Origin: Hemicentrotus pulcherrimus
Lineage: Eukaryota; Echinodermata; Echinoidea; Camarodonta; Strongylocentrotidae
DNA length: 64,000 nucleotides
Direction: 5' to 3'
NCBI GenBank assembly: GCA_003118195.1
Contig: BEXV01000120.1
Location: 49,145 to 113,144 of the forward strand
Position numbers and translations under genes: made by a program. Below the pieces are notes generated by a model, which was given only the letters and a program-made list of their open reading frames with translations, did not search any database and was not told the origin of the DNA. How positions within the stretch are numbered: the first letter of the stretch is position 1; every line of letters begins with the position of its first letter. Positions 36,701-48,599 of this stretch are shown one piece after another.

Positions 36701-37727
36701 TCTCAAAGTACAATTGCGATGATTTTATACCGTGAAGGCCATCTCGTATTTCGTTTTCTCTTGATGAATGAAATACAAGAAAGAGAGATACTGAGTGGCA
36801 TCGCAAGAAGACTGATAGTTATATTCTGATAAAAAGGAAGTAATAACTAAATAAATAGGACGTTCAAATATCATGATTGAATCTTTCTTTTTCACATTCT
36901 TCCATTAAATGGCGTAGCTACATAAGTGATAGAAGAGGAGACAGGTGCCCAAATCTAAATAGCAAAACTATAATTAGAAAAAAAAAGAGACAGAACATGA
37001 AGATAACTTGCGAAAAAAAGAAAAAGGGGATGACGCAAAAGTTCCTAGTTAAGCCCCCATTGGCTCGGTCGCTCTGCTCCCTTGCATTCTCGCCAACATC
37101 TCAGTGCCGCCCCCAAAGGAACGGGCTTATGCTACGCCACTGAATCCCATCAGGTTATCGACCAAAACTGATCTGATGAGCAGAATGGCATGGAGAAAAA
37201 GAAGAAGAAGAAAAAAAAAAAAAACAGTCGACCTAAATCGGTTGCTCTTTAGTCATCCGTATAGTTTGTGTACAGTAATACTCCATATCAGAACTATCAT
37301 TTTTTCCATTTCGGTCATCGTATTCTCCATGTATACATGAGATAAAAAGAGCAAGATTGAAGGGAAGGATGAGCAAGATGTACACAATCATCTTCAGAAC
37401 AATATTCTGCGATAGAAGAAGTGGCTCGTCAGTCGAGCAAGCTGGATTTATAGATTATTTTTACGAGTAGACATGGTGGTTTTAAAAATGGAAATTACAT
37501 TGCGCGCTATAAATGTCGAGATTTTCAGAATGAGATAAAATGCTAGGAAAAGTGCTTGGATGTCATTTAGGGCAATTTCTCATATTATTCCCTAAAATCG
37601 TGAATGAGAACACCGCTATCGCTTCATAGAGTCAAACATTTGACATTTGACATGATTGTCAATTCAAGGGGGCAGGGAACAGCCAACTACGAACAAACAG
37701 CTCAGATAAAAGCTTTGTTATTGTGTT

Positions 37728-37818
37728 ATTTGACAAACACACCCACCACACACCCATATAACACCCACAAACACAACACAAACACAAAAAAACAACCACA
37801 AAACACCAGCAACACACT
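37728..37818. repeat. CA-rich tract
   Basis: Imperfect ACACCC, ACAAAC and AACAC units. The 106-codon frame over it is Thr/Asn/Lys/His-rich by composition. Confidence 0.8.
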
Positions 37819-38306
37819 TTCTGGAGAATTTAGACGAGGTGAATTACTTCCTAAATTCGACCACAGGCTAACATGGATCACCATTACTAGCAAATACAGG
37901 TATCACGAACATTACACAAATTAACATAAATGCTATTCGAAGACACTTTTTAAGTTAGAAGAGATTTACAGTAAGAGAAACTGAAAAAATGAAATGCAGG
38001 TGACGGAAATGAGGTGGCAAATTATTTAATTACACAATTAATCAGGTAAATAACAAAATCTGTAATATTCATGTCGTTCAGGTTTACCCCGTATAAAATG
38101 AGGATGCGGTTTTTCTCGGATGTCGCCGTTTTCGCCGCTCCGCGACCTTAACTATCTTCTATCTATCTTTCTGCCACAAGTACACCACGATGAGGGACAG
38201 GATATCCGTCTGCAAATGTCACCAATTCACTCCCATATTGTGTGTCTTAGCTAGACCCTAGGCTCGACCGGCAGTATAGTATCTTCCAAGGTTATATTCA
38301 GGCACT

Positions 38307-38517
38307 NNNNNNNNNNNNNNNNNNNNNNNNNNNNNNNNNNNNNNNNNNNNNNNNNNNNNNNNNNNNNNNNNNNNNNNNNNNNNNNNNNNNNNNNNNNNNN
38401 NNNNNNNNNNNNNNNNNNNNNNNNNNNNNNNNNNNNNNNNNNNNNNNNNNNNNNNNNNNNNNNNNNNNNNNNNNNNNNNNNNNNNNNNNNNNNNNNNNNN
38501 NNNNNNNNNNNNNNNNN
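38307..38517. other. Assembly gap (211 N)
   Basis: An uninterrupted run of N. Whether its length reflects a real estimate is unknown. Confidence 1.
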
Positions 38518-38989
38518 AAAACCAGGGTCCTTAAAAAGAGGTTACCTTACCTTAATGGTTTATATGGATCGGCAGATCGCAGAAGACCAAGATGTTTTAC
38601 CCCTTCTGAAGCGAATGTTTGGAAATACGCCACTGTTTCAGGTAAGCCCGCGATGACGGATAAAACGTATAGACGTCTGTTTCAATATTACATACATATT
38701 TATGGATGATGGGGCTAAACCCTAAGATTTCACGGTCGTTATGTTTCGAATGTATCAGCAAAGATATTGGAATTAAGAACATAATAAATAAACATCGAAA
38801 GTAATTTGGCACCTAAATTGGTCTGAACCCCGCAATAGCAAGGCGGTGAATCTCATCCGATAATCGAGTACACTAAAACCTTTTATGTAAAATTGGTAAC
38901 GTGTTGGAGAAACTACTATCAATTTGCCAGTGGCATTTATCCACACCTTGATTTCAGGAGGGGCAAAACACAGCTCACTGAAAACCACT

Positions 38990-39112
38990 TTGTGAGAGGC
39001 CTTGGTCTTGTTGCATAAAACTTACCATTGATGGTAGACCTTGCCATTAATGGTAACCTTTATGGAAATCTTGATTTGATTGGCTGTTGAGTGATGTTGC
39101 CATGGTAGTTAA
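38990..39112. mobile_element. Palindromic MITE-like element, partial copy 2
   Basis: GTTGCATAAAACTTACCATT is followed by CCATTAATGGTAAC and then TGGCTGTTGAGTGATGTTGCCATGGTAGTTA (positions about 39080-39110). This block matches the element at 3154-3329. The right-hand terminal repeat seen in the other copy is missing, so this one is truncated or decayed. Confidence 0.5.
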
Positions 39113-40152
39113 TATGTATTTAGTTTCATAATATCATAATTCGTTACTTATCTTTCTACCATATTCATTTATCCCCATGGGGGAAATATTACTACTTCAC
39201 AGTTCAGGTTTGTTATTCCCAGAATGTGTGAGGGGGGAAACAACTTGGGCAGACGCGGAATTAGCATGTCGCAAGGTCGAAGCTCTTTACCGCCGATCTC
39301 CTATGAGTACATATTTTCTTCCACCATAAAATATGTCGCTGATTCATTTTCTCCTAGTTTTTATCATGTGACGAATAATGAAGCCACGAGCTAATTTGCA
39401 ATCAGTGTTTTATAAACTTAATAAAGTGATGCTAGGACAATTATTCCCAGCCCAGGCTTTATCCCGGACAACTCCTGCCCAATAAAAGTGTACGCGCCGG
39501 ACGACTAGCCACGAAAAATGTTCCTTTGGGATTAATTATACCTCTGGGAGACTAGGCCTAAACGAGTACCAACCTAAGAACAAACCCTCGTGATGACATA
39601 AACTATTCTGATAAATTGTATAGAATGGCAATGTGTCCGGGGGTAGTTGATTCCTATTTGAGTACTGGATTATTCCTATTGAATATGGGATGCTATTTCT
39701 AGAAGCAGTTGTTTGGAATAAATGGCAAACATACATGCATACTTGATCTAACCCCTACACCCCCTCCCAAAAGGTAAAATTGTACTTGAGTGCAACACGT
39801 ACGATGCACGCAATAATTATTCTGTGCATCAATCACGTGGATTTGTGTTACCAGTGTACCTGGTATGGAATTAATTTGAAGGATTATTAGGCTCATGCAC
39901 GAATCCACTGTATAGAAGATAGTGGTCAATGATCTCCCCCCCCCTCCCCCGAAAAAAATGAAGAAGAAGAAGAAAAAGAAAAGAAGCTGAACAGAGATCC
40001 TAAGAGAAAAGAAAGTCTACCCTAAGGCACTGATGTCTACCATACTTTAGAGATGGTCATGAATTCCTTTACAACCAATCACCTTCCTAACAGTCCTTTA
40101 TTTTAGAATGACATGACATACGCGACTACCAACGTTCATTTCATAAAAAGAG

Positions 40153-40181
40153 TGGGTGTGTATGCGTGTGTGTATGTGTGC

Positions 40182-40221
<40 letters not shown>
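40153..40221. repeat. Compound GT then GA microsatellite
   Basis: A (GT)n run with a few interruptions is followed immediately by (GA)n. Confidence 0.95.
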
Positions 40222-40937
40222 CCTACTATAGAAACCCAGTCCTATGTAACGCATAATTGCAAATATTAATACAACTACGCCTATGATTTAAAGCGGACAC
40301 TCCCCTTTCATTTTTATTACCAAATATCAAAGTGGTTTTATTCAGAATTTAACATTTAAAATGCCTCATGGAAAAAAATAGAAAAAGAATCAGCTAAAAT
40401 CAGAGGTCCTTTATTATGTTTAAAAGAAAACGACCTTAAAAAAAACAATAATCTTGGTTTCTACGTGCGTTTCGAAAGAACATGGATAAATAATTAGGTG
40501 GGTGTCAATATTAACAACAAATTTTTACCTGGAATCTGTTTTGGTATCATTGATTATATAACACTTTTGATATATATTTCGCCATAGCCACAGCAATGAT
40601 TAACATACAACCTTTAATTGGTTGTCAATTCATCGTAATGTGTAGGGGATACGGGTCCTTTAATAATTGTACTTTCCATCATATTCCGTCTTCGGTGTGG
40701 TCGCTCGTTAAAATCGATCGGTTTTGTTTTCATTCGGTGAAATGTCACATTTTGTCTTAGATTCAGGGAGTGGAATAAAGGAGGGTGGAAATATGATCAG
40801 ATGACCTTTCATCATATTGGTGTTGGTCCGGAATACCGGCCAGGACACCCATATAAAATTATGGCTGTGGCATATATGCCATTAACCTGTTCTTTCTCCC
40901 TGTAAATTGACAAAGTGGATAGAAATTTCAAAGAATT

Positions 40938-41221
40938 GGAGAGAGAGAGAGAGAGAGAGTGAGAGGAAGAGAGTATGAAGGAGGGAGGGAGAAAGAAATA
41001 AAACAGGGAGAGGGGTAAAGAAGGGGGAAATAGACAGATAGAGAGAATGTAAAATGATATGTATTGAGAGAGTGGGAGAGAGAAAGAGACTCTCTAAGGG
41101 TGGGTATACCAGAAATGCGATAGGGAGGGAGGAGAGGGAGGGAGAGAAATAGAGAGAGAGAGAGAGAAAGAAAGAGAGAGAGAGAGAGAGAGAAGAGGGA
41201 AGAGAGAGAGAGAGAGAGAGG
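40938..41221. repeat. GA/GGGA purine tract
   Basis: About 280 bp of imperfect GA-rich sequence with several clean (GA)n runs. It creates a spurious Ser/Leu-rich minus-strand frame of 103 codons. Confidence 0.9.
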
Positions 41222-42330
41222 GCGCAAGTTGTTTATCAAGACAAGAGTGCCGCTGATGCAATATCTATTACAAGCAACATAAGTCGGGAAATTCGGTCAG
41301 TAATTTACTTGACATAGCGGCATCATTTTCATCAGTACAAGAATCCCACAACAAAATGAAAATGCCCTTAAAACCTGGCGGCTTAGAAGTTCAGAACAGA
41401 AGCTGTATACAAGGGTACTTACATGCAATAGCCATATCGATAGATGGTTAACTTACTAATTTGAGATACCTTAGGGAATAAATCAAGGTCGCCTGTGAGA
41501 GAAACACAGTATGCCTCATCTTACATTAAAAGCTATACGTGAAGGTGAAATCCTGCCAGTTATGGAAAGCCAGGTCAACCCCTCTATTTTGATGAGGCCA
41601 TTTTGAAAAAGCTAGCGGCAACATTACTTTATTTATTGGACAACTGTCCCCGCGTTCAAGCTTTATTTTCACTGCTTACCAAGAACTCATTACGCTGAAT
41701 TCGTCTGCGGTGTCGTTTCAGCGTGCAGAGGGAACTGTTTCTCGGTCCGCAGCTACGGTTAAGAGCTTTTAGAGTTGTTGATGAATCAGTTCGAGTACGG
41801 TTAATCGACATTTAAGAACTCACTTTTAATTCTCAATGAAGTTGACTTTGCCTGTAGGCCTGGCTCTGAGCTGGGTGAAGTCAAATTTGCGGTCTTTGGT
41901 CACTCTCCACAGACGCTGATATAAAGCTGGAGTAAAAGCGAATTAGAGCGAACGAGTACTCGCGAAGGTTACATCAGATATCAGCTCGTGAGCAAACGTT
42001 TGAAGCTGGACACTTTCAAAATGAAAAAAGGCGTTGCGCTTTTAACATTGTATGAGGCAACAGGCCAAAATTTTGATTAATATAATGTATTGTTGATAAC
42101 TTGCAGTATTAGTGCATTTAATACCGAGAACATTTAATCGGGTTACAACATTAACAGTGTACGCGACTTTAAAGCGGAGAATCTAAAGAGAATTAAAGAA
42201 TGTCAAGAAACAGGGTCTGTGATACATTTTTTTATTAACACGGAGAGCCTTTGGCGAAAGAAAATAACAGTTATTGAACAGACATGGCGGGTGGCAAGTG
42301 GGAGTTGAGAGGGAGTTAAGAGGGAGTTAC

Positions 42331-42447
42331 TAGGGACTTTTAGATTCGCACGAAGATAATAGGTCTATGCTACGATCGACGTCCTTTTAATGCACTGCCT
42401 TGAATGGACGTCACACGTATCAGTCCACGCAAATCTAAAAGTCCCTA
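42331..42447. mobile_element. 117-bp MITE with TAGGGACTTTTAGATT ends
   Basis: The left end TAGGGACTTTTAGATTCGC is answered on the right by the complement of GCAAATCTAAAAGTCCCTA, giving terminal inverted repeats of about 19 bp with one mismatch. A smaller inverted match (GACGTCC/GGACGTC) lies inside. It is too short to encode anything. No confident target duplication was seen. Confidence 0.75.
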
Positions 42448-42501
42448 ATGCCACAGTTTCTGGTGCTAAACTAAGCAGTTTTATGGTCTCCAAGAGAAAC
42501 A

Positions 42502-42540
42502 GTCACGTGACCACTACGGCGGCAAATGATATCACGTGAT
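42502..42540. promoter_or_regulatory. Pair of palindromic E-box sites
   Basis: GTCACGTGAC (42502-42511) and ATCACGTGAT (42531-42540) are both perfect 10-bp palindromes around CACGTG, 29 bp centre to centre. CACGTG is the core for bHLH-zip factors, and the first matches the motif described for TFEB/MITF-type factors. Binding here is inferred. Confidence 0.35.
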
Positions 42541-43181
42541 CTTTTATTATTACGGGCCTATGTATTGATTTTAATGTTAACATTAAAAGGGTCATAATAA
42601 AACATTCACCAGCTTTGTGAAAATGATTGCCTGATTACCTGATGCAAGAGTGTCTTCCAGAGGGAGTGGGTGAGACATAGTCTTTGTGTCTTCTCCTTTG
42701 CTTTACATGCTAACATTTCAGAATTAACAAAAGCATGAAAGTCTATGAATCATTGAACATATATGAGTATGTGAATCATTATCATTTGACATCATTTGTC
42801 TCGCATATTAGTCTGCGATTAATTGATTGTATTGTGTATTATACTGTTCATATCATTTTGGTAAATTTTCAAGGCATTCTTATAAAACAGTGTTAAACCT
42901 CTGATGAAGGCACCATAGTTGACGAAGACTTAAAAAAGAAAGAAAGAAAACCAAAGTAGAACATACCAATACAAATATGTTGAGGTATTTCAGTTTGAAG
43001 ATAGAGCATTGAAAGACGACGAGGTGTGGTCAGGAATAATGTTATCATGAAACTTTCTGTAATTACTTTTCACTTCTACTTTTGCTATCGTTATGAGGTA
43101 GGAAGCCCCCCCCCAATCCTTTTGAGGTGCTAGTTATTTAGGTATTTTTTTAAAGGTGTATATCATTCATTTCGTCAAGTG

Positions 43182-43358
43182 TTGATTTCATCCCTTGTAA
43201 CACCCTGTACAACAAGTCGTTCTCGTTTACGTTCATCCAATAACATTTGGCTTGCATTAGCGGCTCCCTCTCTGTGGAATAAATAACGTCTTTCTCCAAG
43301 CACCCAATACCCTTGAGCACTCAAAACCAGACTTAAAAATCACCTAATTTTCACTTCC
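43182..43358 (+). pseudogene. C-terminal tail of a dead non-LTR reverse transcriptase
   Basis: Read in one frame from 43182, the sequence gives LVTPCTTSRSRLRSSNN, then LALAAPSLWNK, a stop, RLSPSTQYP, a stop, and ALKTRLKNHL. This order (LRSS, then APSLWN-LP, then FK-RLK-HL) is the standard end of LINE ORF2 proteins. Two in-frame stops mark it as inactive. The rest of the RT is not visible upstream. Confidence 0.75.
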
Positions 43359-45060
43359 TTGCTTCATATGATTAACTTTCATGGTACATACTTTAATTTT
43401 TATACCGCATATTTTACTGAACTCCTTGTTAGTTTTTTTTGTAGGCACCTTGAGAATGTCGACCGAAATAGACGCTAACGTTGTTATCATTATACGAACT
43501 GCTGTGATTATGTTCGATAGATGTATTGTCTTATACATTGAATGCCGAAATCTGAACTCGGCTTTGGTTTTAACAAGTTTGAATAGTATTTGTGTTTCAT
43601 CAAGCAAATAATCAATAATATTGTCTCGACGTTACCATATTAAAAAAAAGAAAATAACAATCACAAACAGTAGATTCATAATCTACATTCCCACTGCTTT
43701 TAAGACACAACAGTTAAGGATGAGTCAGGGATGAAAAAAAATCCAAAGAGGCAGGCCATGCAGACAGTTTTTACCCTGCAACGCCTCCAGAATCAATGTC
43801 TGGATACCCCAGAAGCCACAAGTGAATTATCTAGGCACTAGGCTGCCATGTATTGATCCAAATGATTATTCTTGAACAATCATCGGAATAAATTATATTA
43901 AAAACACGCCTCCGTCAGATTTGCTGTCTTCTTATTTGAATATATGCCGGAGTAACAATTTTAAATTCCCCATGCTCGAGTTTAAGCGAACGTTTGAGTG
44001 GATCCGTTCTGGGAGAGTGGTGTCACATCTCGCTCATGATTAGGGGGGAAGTGATGTGTGAAATCCCCCCCGGTGATCCCAACGATAGGGTTCTCCAATG
44101 TCCACCACTCTCAGACACCCTCGTATCCAGGTCATACAAGCGAAAGGGTGGTAGTGGTACCTTTATACATAATGTATCAATTTCTCAGGCATATTCAGGG
44201 ATTGAATGTGCACATTTTCTCTTCATTGTTAAGTAAAATAAACTTGTTCAAAAAGAAAGAGCGCTAGGATGAAATATCTTAAATACAGCAGTGTTTGCTT
44301 TAATGTACACAATGTATTATTGTTTGCGCGATGTATTCAAGCAAGAAGTTACCAGCAAGTAACTTCTTGATTTAAGCTGAAACTATAGGTGAAAACAACC
44401 CATTGCCTAAGGGGATATTGTATTTATACAAAAACAACAATAATAGTCCAAGCGAAATTGAATTGCCGTATGCATTCACACGTAGTTATGACCATTGCTT
44501 TTTTTCCTCATTTGATTGTATTCTAAATTTTTGTTTACATAATTTACCCAATTAATTAAATAGTTTAAACTTTAATTTAATTCAAGGAAGAAAAATACGA
44601 GCAATGGCTTGAATATAAAACACAAATTTAACTAATAGCCGCACACGAACGCCGAACTTTAGCTTCTGGAAATATAAGAATATATATATCCTTATTAATT
44701 GATGGATTTTGTATCTATTTCGGTCCTGTTCAATTACGAATAGGTTGCTTTCGCGCGCTCCGACTAATTAGCGATCTTTTTCTGCATCACAGTTAAGTAA
44801 CAGAATCTGGAAAAAATTTGATATATTTCCAATCTTCTCACCATAACAGACTCGCTGTGGTTATACACGGGAGGCTTTTTAATGACGTCATCGTAACATC
44901 TAAACACCCATCTTGACTTGCTACCAGTCACGCGTTTGCCATCAATCTATATCACTAATAATTACTCCCAACGTGAATTGCCTATTACGTCAATGTCTCA
45001 TGAGGCCAACATTTTATCACTATTGAACCTGTAAAAGGTTGCTTCCTTCGCAGAAAAGCC
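43359..45060. other. AT-rich DNA with a small perfect hairpin
   Basis: CAAGAAGTTAC (44342-44352) and its exact complement (44359-44369) form an 11-bp stem with a six-base loop. A palindromic CRE, TGACGTCA, lies at 44883-44890. The frames at 43994-44267 are not recognised. Confidence 0.5.
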
Positions 45061-45091
45061 AAAAAAAAAAAAAAAAAAAAAAAAAAAAANN
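45061..45091. other. Poly-A run abutting two Ns
   Basis: Twenty-nine A residues followed by NN. The homopolymer probably stopped the assembly here. Confidence 0.95.
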
Positions 45092-46043
45092 CACATCGTC
45101 AAAAGTGAACATGACCTGGTACAAAGGCGATTGATTTTTAGGCGTCCAAGCGGTCAATAGTCTGAATTTATGTCTGAATTTATACATTCAGTATACAGTC
45201 TGGGCTAACTTACTTCCTTGTTTACTGCAGTTTCGTCGGGCATTTTGCTGGGGGTTGCTCACAATGATCAATGTTTTTGTTTCAAGTTTTTTTTTTAGCC
45301 TGAATACCCCAAACCATAATAATTTTATTTTGTATGTGAAGCATTCATCACTATGAATGGCGTTGTCTTTTTTGCTTACATGGACACACATATATTTTGT
45401 TTGTCCTTTGCATGAATACTTAACTACCATATTATTGTGCATAGATTAATATGCTGGTATATTCCACCTCGTTTTAATTTCAGAAACTTGTGTCTGATAG
45501 TGATGGTTTAATGTGAATAAATATTTAGATTGAATTGTTTTGCTTGTTGTATTATTTGGGGGTAATATAAAAACTATATGTCCATATTTTTAACTTAGGT
45601 ATTGCCCTCGCCTACGACTCGGGCAAAATCTCATACTCGAGCAAAAGTATATCTTATCTCCTATCATCTTTTATATACAACTGTACCTCTCTTTAGTATG
45701 TTGTATACATCTAGTCATCTGATTGTTCGAAATTGGAGTCGTGATTTTAACCATGCCCGTAAAGAACCGAGCAATTGCCCGTTACCCGGATGAAGGGCAA
45801 TAGTTAATGAGAAAAATGCTCGCATAGTTAATTTTGTCTGAGATCCCCATTGGCGAGCGCAGATACCACATACAGTGCAGTGTGTGTGCGATTCCCAAAT
45901 GATCGTAATATTCAAGCAACTTTCCAGCAAAGATTTAATACAGTGTTTCCGATTTTCTGTGATTTTCGAACCAGTCTTTACTAAAGAAAAGGATAAGGTA
46001 AGAATTCTTTGTAGATTTGTATATGAATTCGGTATATAAAAGA

Positions 46044-46394
46044 TCCATCGTTGGTCATAATGATGGAATAATTTTTTCCATGTATTTTTACCCCAATTTA
46101 TTGAATGATTTTGACAATTCTTTATTCCTAATAGATTTAGATAATAGTATACATTCTCAGATTCTATTGAATGACAATTGGGGAATGTTTGTTTTGTGTG
46201 ATTGCTAAAGCATGTGTGTGCTACTTTGCTAATTAACTAGGGGACCTACGTCCTTAAGTCATAACTGACAGTAATGGGGATTAATGCCTCGTAAACGGGC
46301 ACTAATATAACACATCGACACGGTTTTGATCCTGGGGGCTCACAGTAACGAGGCCATTGCTTAGTCAATGAATCAAGACTGTACGCAGCGGGCG
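46044..46394 (+). repeat. Left arm of a large inverted repeat
   Basis: About 350 bp pairs with the reverse complement of 46539-46898. Long near-identical stretches include AACTAGGGGACCTACGTCC and CGGTTTTGATCCTGGGGGC. Mismatches and small indels are scattered throughout, so the duplication is not brand new. Confidence 0.9.
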
Positions 46395-46538
46395 GAAAGA
46401 ATTCTATGTAGGGCCATGCATTATAGTTCAAGGCATGCCCACATAGAAGATTTGTTTATGTTGGGGGTCGGGGCAAAATACAATGAATTATTAAATATTT
46501 ATTGAATTAAAAAAAAAAAAAAATAATACGTACCCTAG
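46395..46538. other. Spacer of the large inverted repeat, with its own hairpin
   Basis: The 144-bp spacer holds a second inverted match (46402-46419 against 46433-46448, TTCTATGT/ACATAGAA with GCATGC) and a run of about 15 A. Confidence 0.8.
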
Positions 46539-46898
46539 CGCCCGCTGCGTACAGTCATGATTCATTGGATAAGCAATGGCCTCATTACTGTGAGCCCCCA
46601 GGATCAAAACCGTGTCGATGTGCTTTATGAGTGCCCTTTTATGAGGTAATAATCCTCATTAGTGTCAGTTATGACTTAAGGACGTAGGTCCCCTAGTTAA
46701 TTAGTATTGTAGCACACACATGCTTTAGCAGTCACGCACAAAAGAAAAAAAAAACACTCCCCAATTGTTATTTAATAAAATCTTAGAATGTATACTATTA
46801 TCTAGATAATTATGAATAAATCATTGTCAAAATCCTTCAATAAGTAATTGGGGTAAACATAATTATTCCTCCATTATGACCAACAGTGTATATGGACT
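46539..46898 (-). repeat. Right arm of a large inverted repeat
   Basis: Reverse complement of the left arm. Just outside it, at about 46925-46965, the sequence ends AATAAACTTGAAC-ATGAAC-ATGAACTTGAA, a pentamer/hexamer tail like that of the LINE relic ending at 29893. The arm may therefore carry a LINE or SINE 3' end. Confidence 0.9.
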
Positions 46899-47404
46899 GC
46901 TTTAATATAATTGTATGAACCACATGTGGAAAATAAACTTGAACATGAACATGAACTTGAATAATATTCGAAGCATAGCTGTTTCTATACTGGCTCTCGG
47001 GGACGTTACATCCTGCTCTGACCCCTCGGCGCGCCGCCGCGAAAAACAGCGATGACTCTCATGACAGTCAATATATCTATAATGTTATTTGAGGGAATTA
47101 TGATGGTTCCCATCTGATACATGCGGCGGATGCATGCGTGTTTCCGGCATTGTTTTCAACGAATATGGACACTAAAGTTTGATCAGGCAAGCACACACAC
47201 ATACTGCACATAATTGCTGCATGATAGACAAAGGACATTGAGTTTGCAAGAATTACTTAGGGAAACCTGTAATTGAATAGAGCTAGAAATTAAAATTGAG
47301 TTTGCGCAATAGTATCCATCCGCCTGTCTCGCTCATCCATTATGCTACATTTTGACTTGTCACATGAAATTGACTCAAACATCTCTGACCATAATCAAAT
47401 AAGA

Positions 47405-47795
47405 GGTTCGCCATTCATATTATGAGAAGAAGGTCGCTAATCATAATACAAAATCGGGGTCGTTATTCATAAGGGTCCCTGTTAATAATACGAGAAGAGG
47501 GTCGCTATATTTGATATTCGTATTATAAATAACGACCCTCATTCGTTTTATGAATAGCGGTCCTTACGAGTAGTGACCCCCAAAAGAAATCAAGAATAGC
47601 GCCCCTACTTCATGTTTATGAAAAGCGACGCTCATCGCAAATTATGAACAGATGTCCTTATGAATTACGGTCCCTATGCTTTTATAGATAGTGACCCCCT
47701 TTTGGTTCTATGAATAGCGGTACTTTCTAGTAGAGGTCCAAATGAATAGCGGTCAATAAGAATATTTGTCCTAATGAATAGCGAGCGGACCCCGA
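47405..47795. repeat. Degenerate array of ATGAATAGCGGTCC-like units
   Basis: The word TATGAATAGCGGTCC, or its reverse complement GGTCGCTATTCATA, recurs in mutated form every 25-40 bp across nearly 400 bp. Left of about 47500 the GGTCGCTATTCAT orientation dominates; to the right the ATGAATAGCG orientation dominates. A hairpin (GGGTCG...CGACCC, 47499-47538) lies at the turn. No protein coding is evident. Confidence 0.75.
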
Positions 47796-48214
47796 TATTA
47801 ATACCACTCTGAATCCCAGCTATTATAGTGTCAAATGTTACAAACAACGTACTGCCTCTTAATAGGACAGGTGATGCACATGTCTATGCCGTTGCTTATG
47901 TTATGTCATTATCTTTAATCATTGATATGAACAGTACGTCCAAATTTTGTTGATGACTGCAATGTTTTACATCTAATGCCACATTGTTCCAAGTACATTT
48001 TTGTCTTTATTGTATAAGCGCTTTGATCAGTAAACTGTAAAAACCCTTAATAAGAAACAATTATCCTTAATTCGATATCTGGAAAAGTTTGATTTTGGCA
48101 TCCAATAATTTCACCAATTCACCAAAAGCATGGTTTAGAGAGAAGGTATGATTGAAAAAACACGGTCAGTAAGTGTCATCATGGCAACGATGACACAATG
48201 ACCCTCAACACCGG

Positions 48215-48475
48215 ATAAAGGGGGAGAGAGGGGCGATGGGGGAAGGGGGACAAGAAAGATGGGGACAGAGAGAGAGAGAGAGAGAGCGACAGGTAGAGAG
48301 AACAGGGGGTCAGAGGAAGAGGGTGGGGTGAGACTAAGTGAGAGAGAAAGGGGATAAAATGAGGCCTAGAGAGAAAAAGAGGGAGAGAGAGACGGAGACA
48401 AGGCAGAAGAGAGGGAAGAAGGGGAGGGAGGGGAGAGGGAAAGCGAGAGAGAGAGAGAGAGAGGGGAGGGGTGAA
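48215..48475. repeat. GA/GGGA purine tract
   Basis: An imperfect GA and GGGAGA-rich stretch with clean (GA)n runs. The 102-codon minus-strand frame is an artefact. Confidence 0.9.
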
Positions 48476-48599
48476 CAAAATAGTCATGAGCTACTTCACA
48501 ACATGTTGCTCGTTTCATTTTGACTCACGGATCTTCTCACTCAGGAGTAATTGAGATAAACGCAACCAAGGATTAAATGATGATCCATGTGGAAAGCTT

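Noticed and set aside
40928..41239. 103-codon Ser/Leu frame on the minus strand
   Set aside because: Pure product of the GA microsatellite; the same applies to 48179-48487 and 60848-61204.
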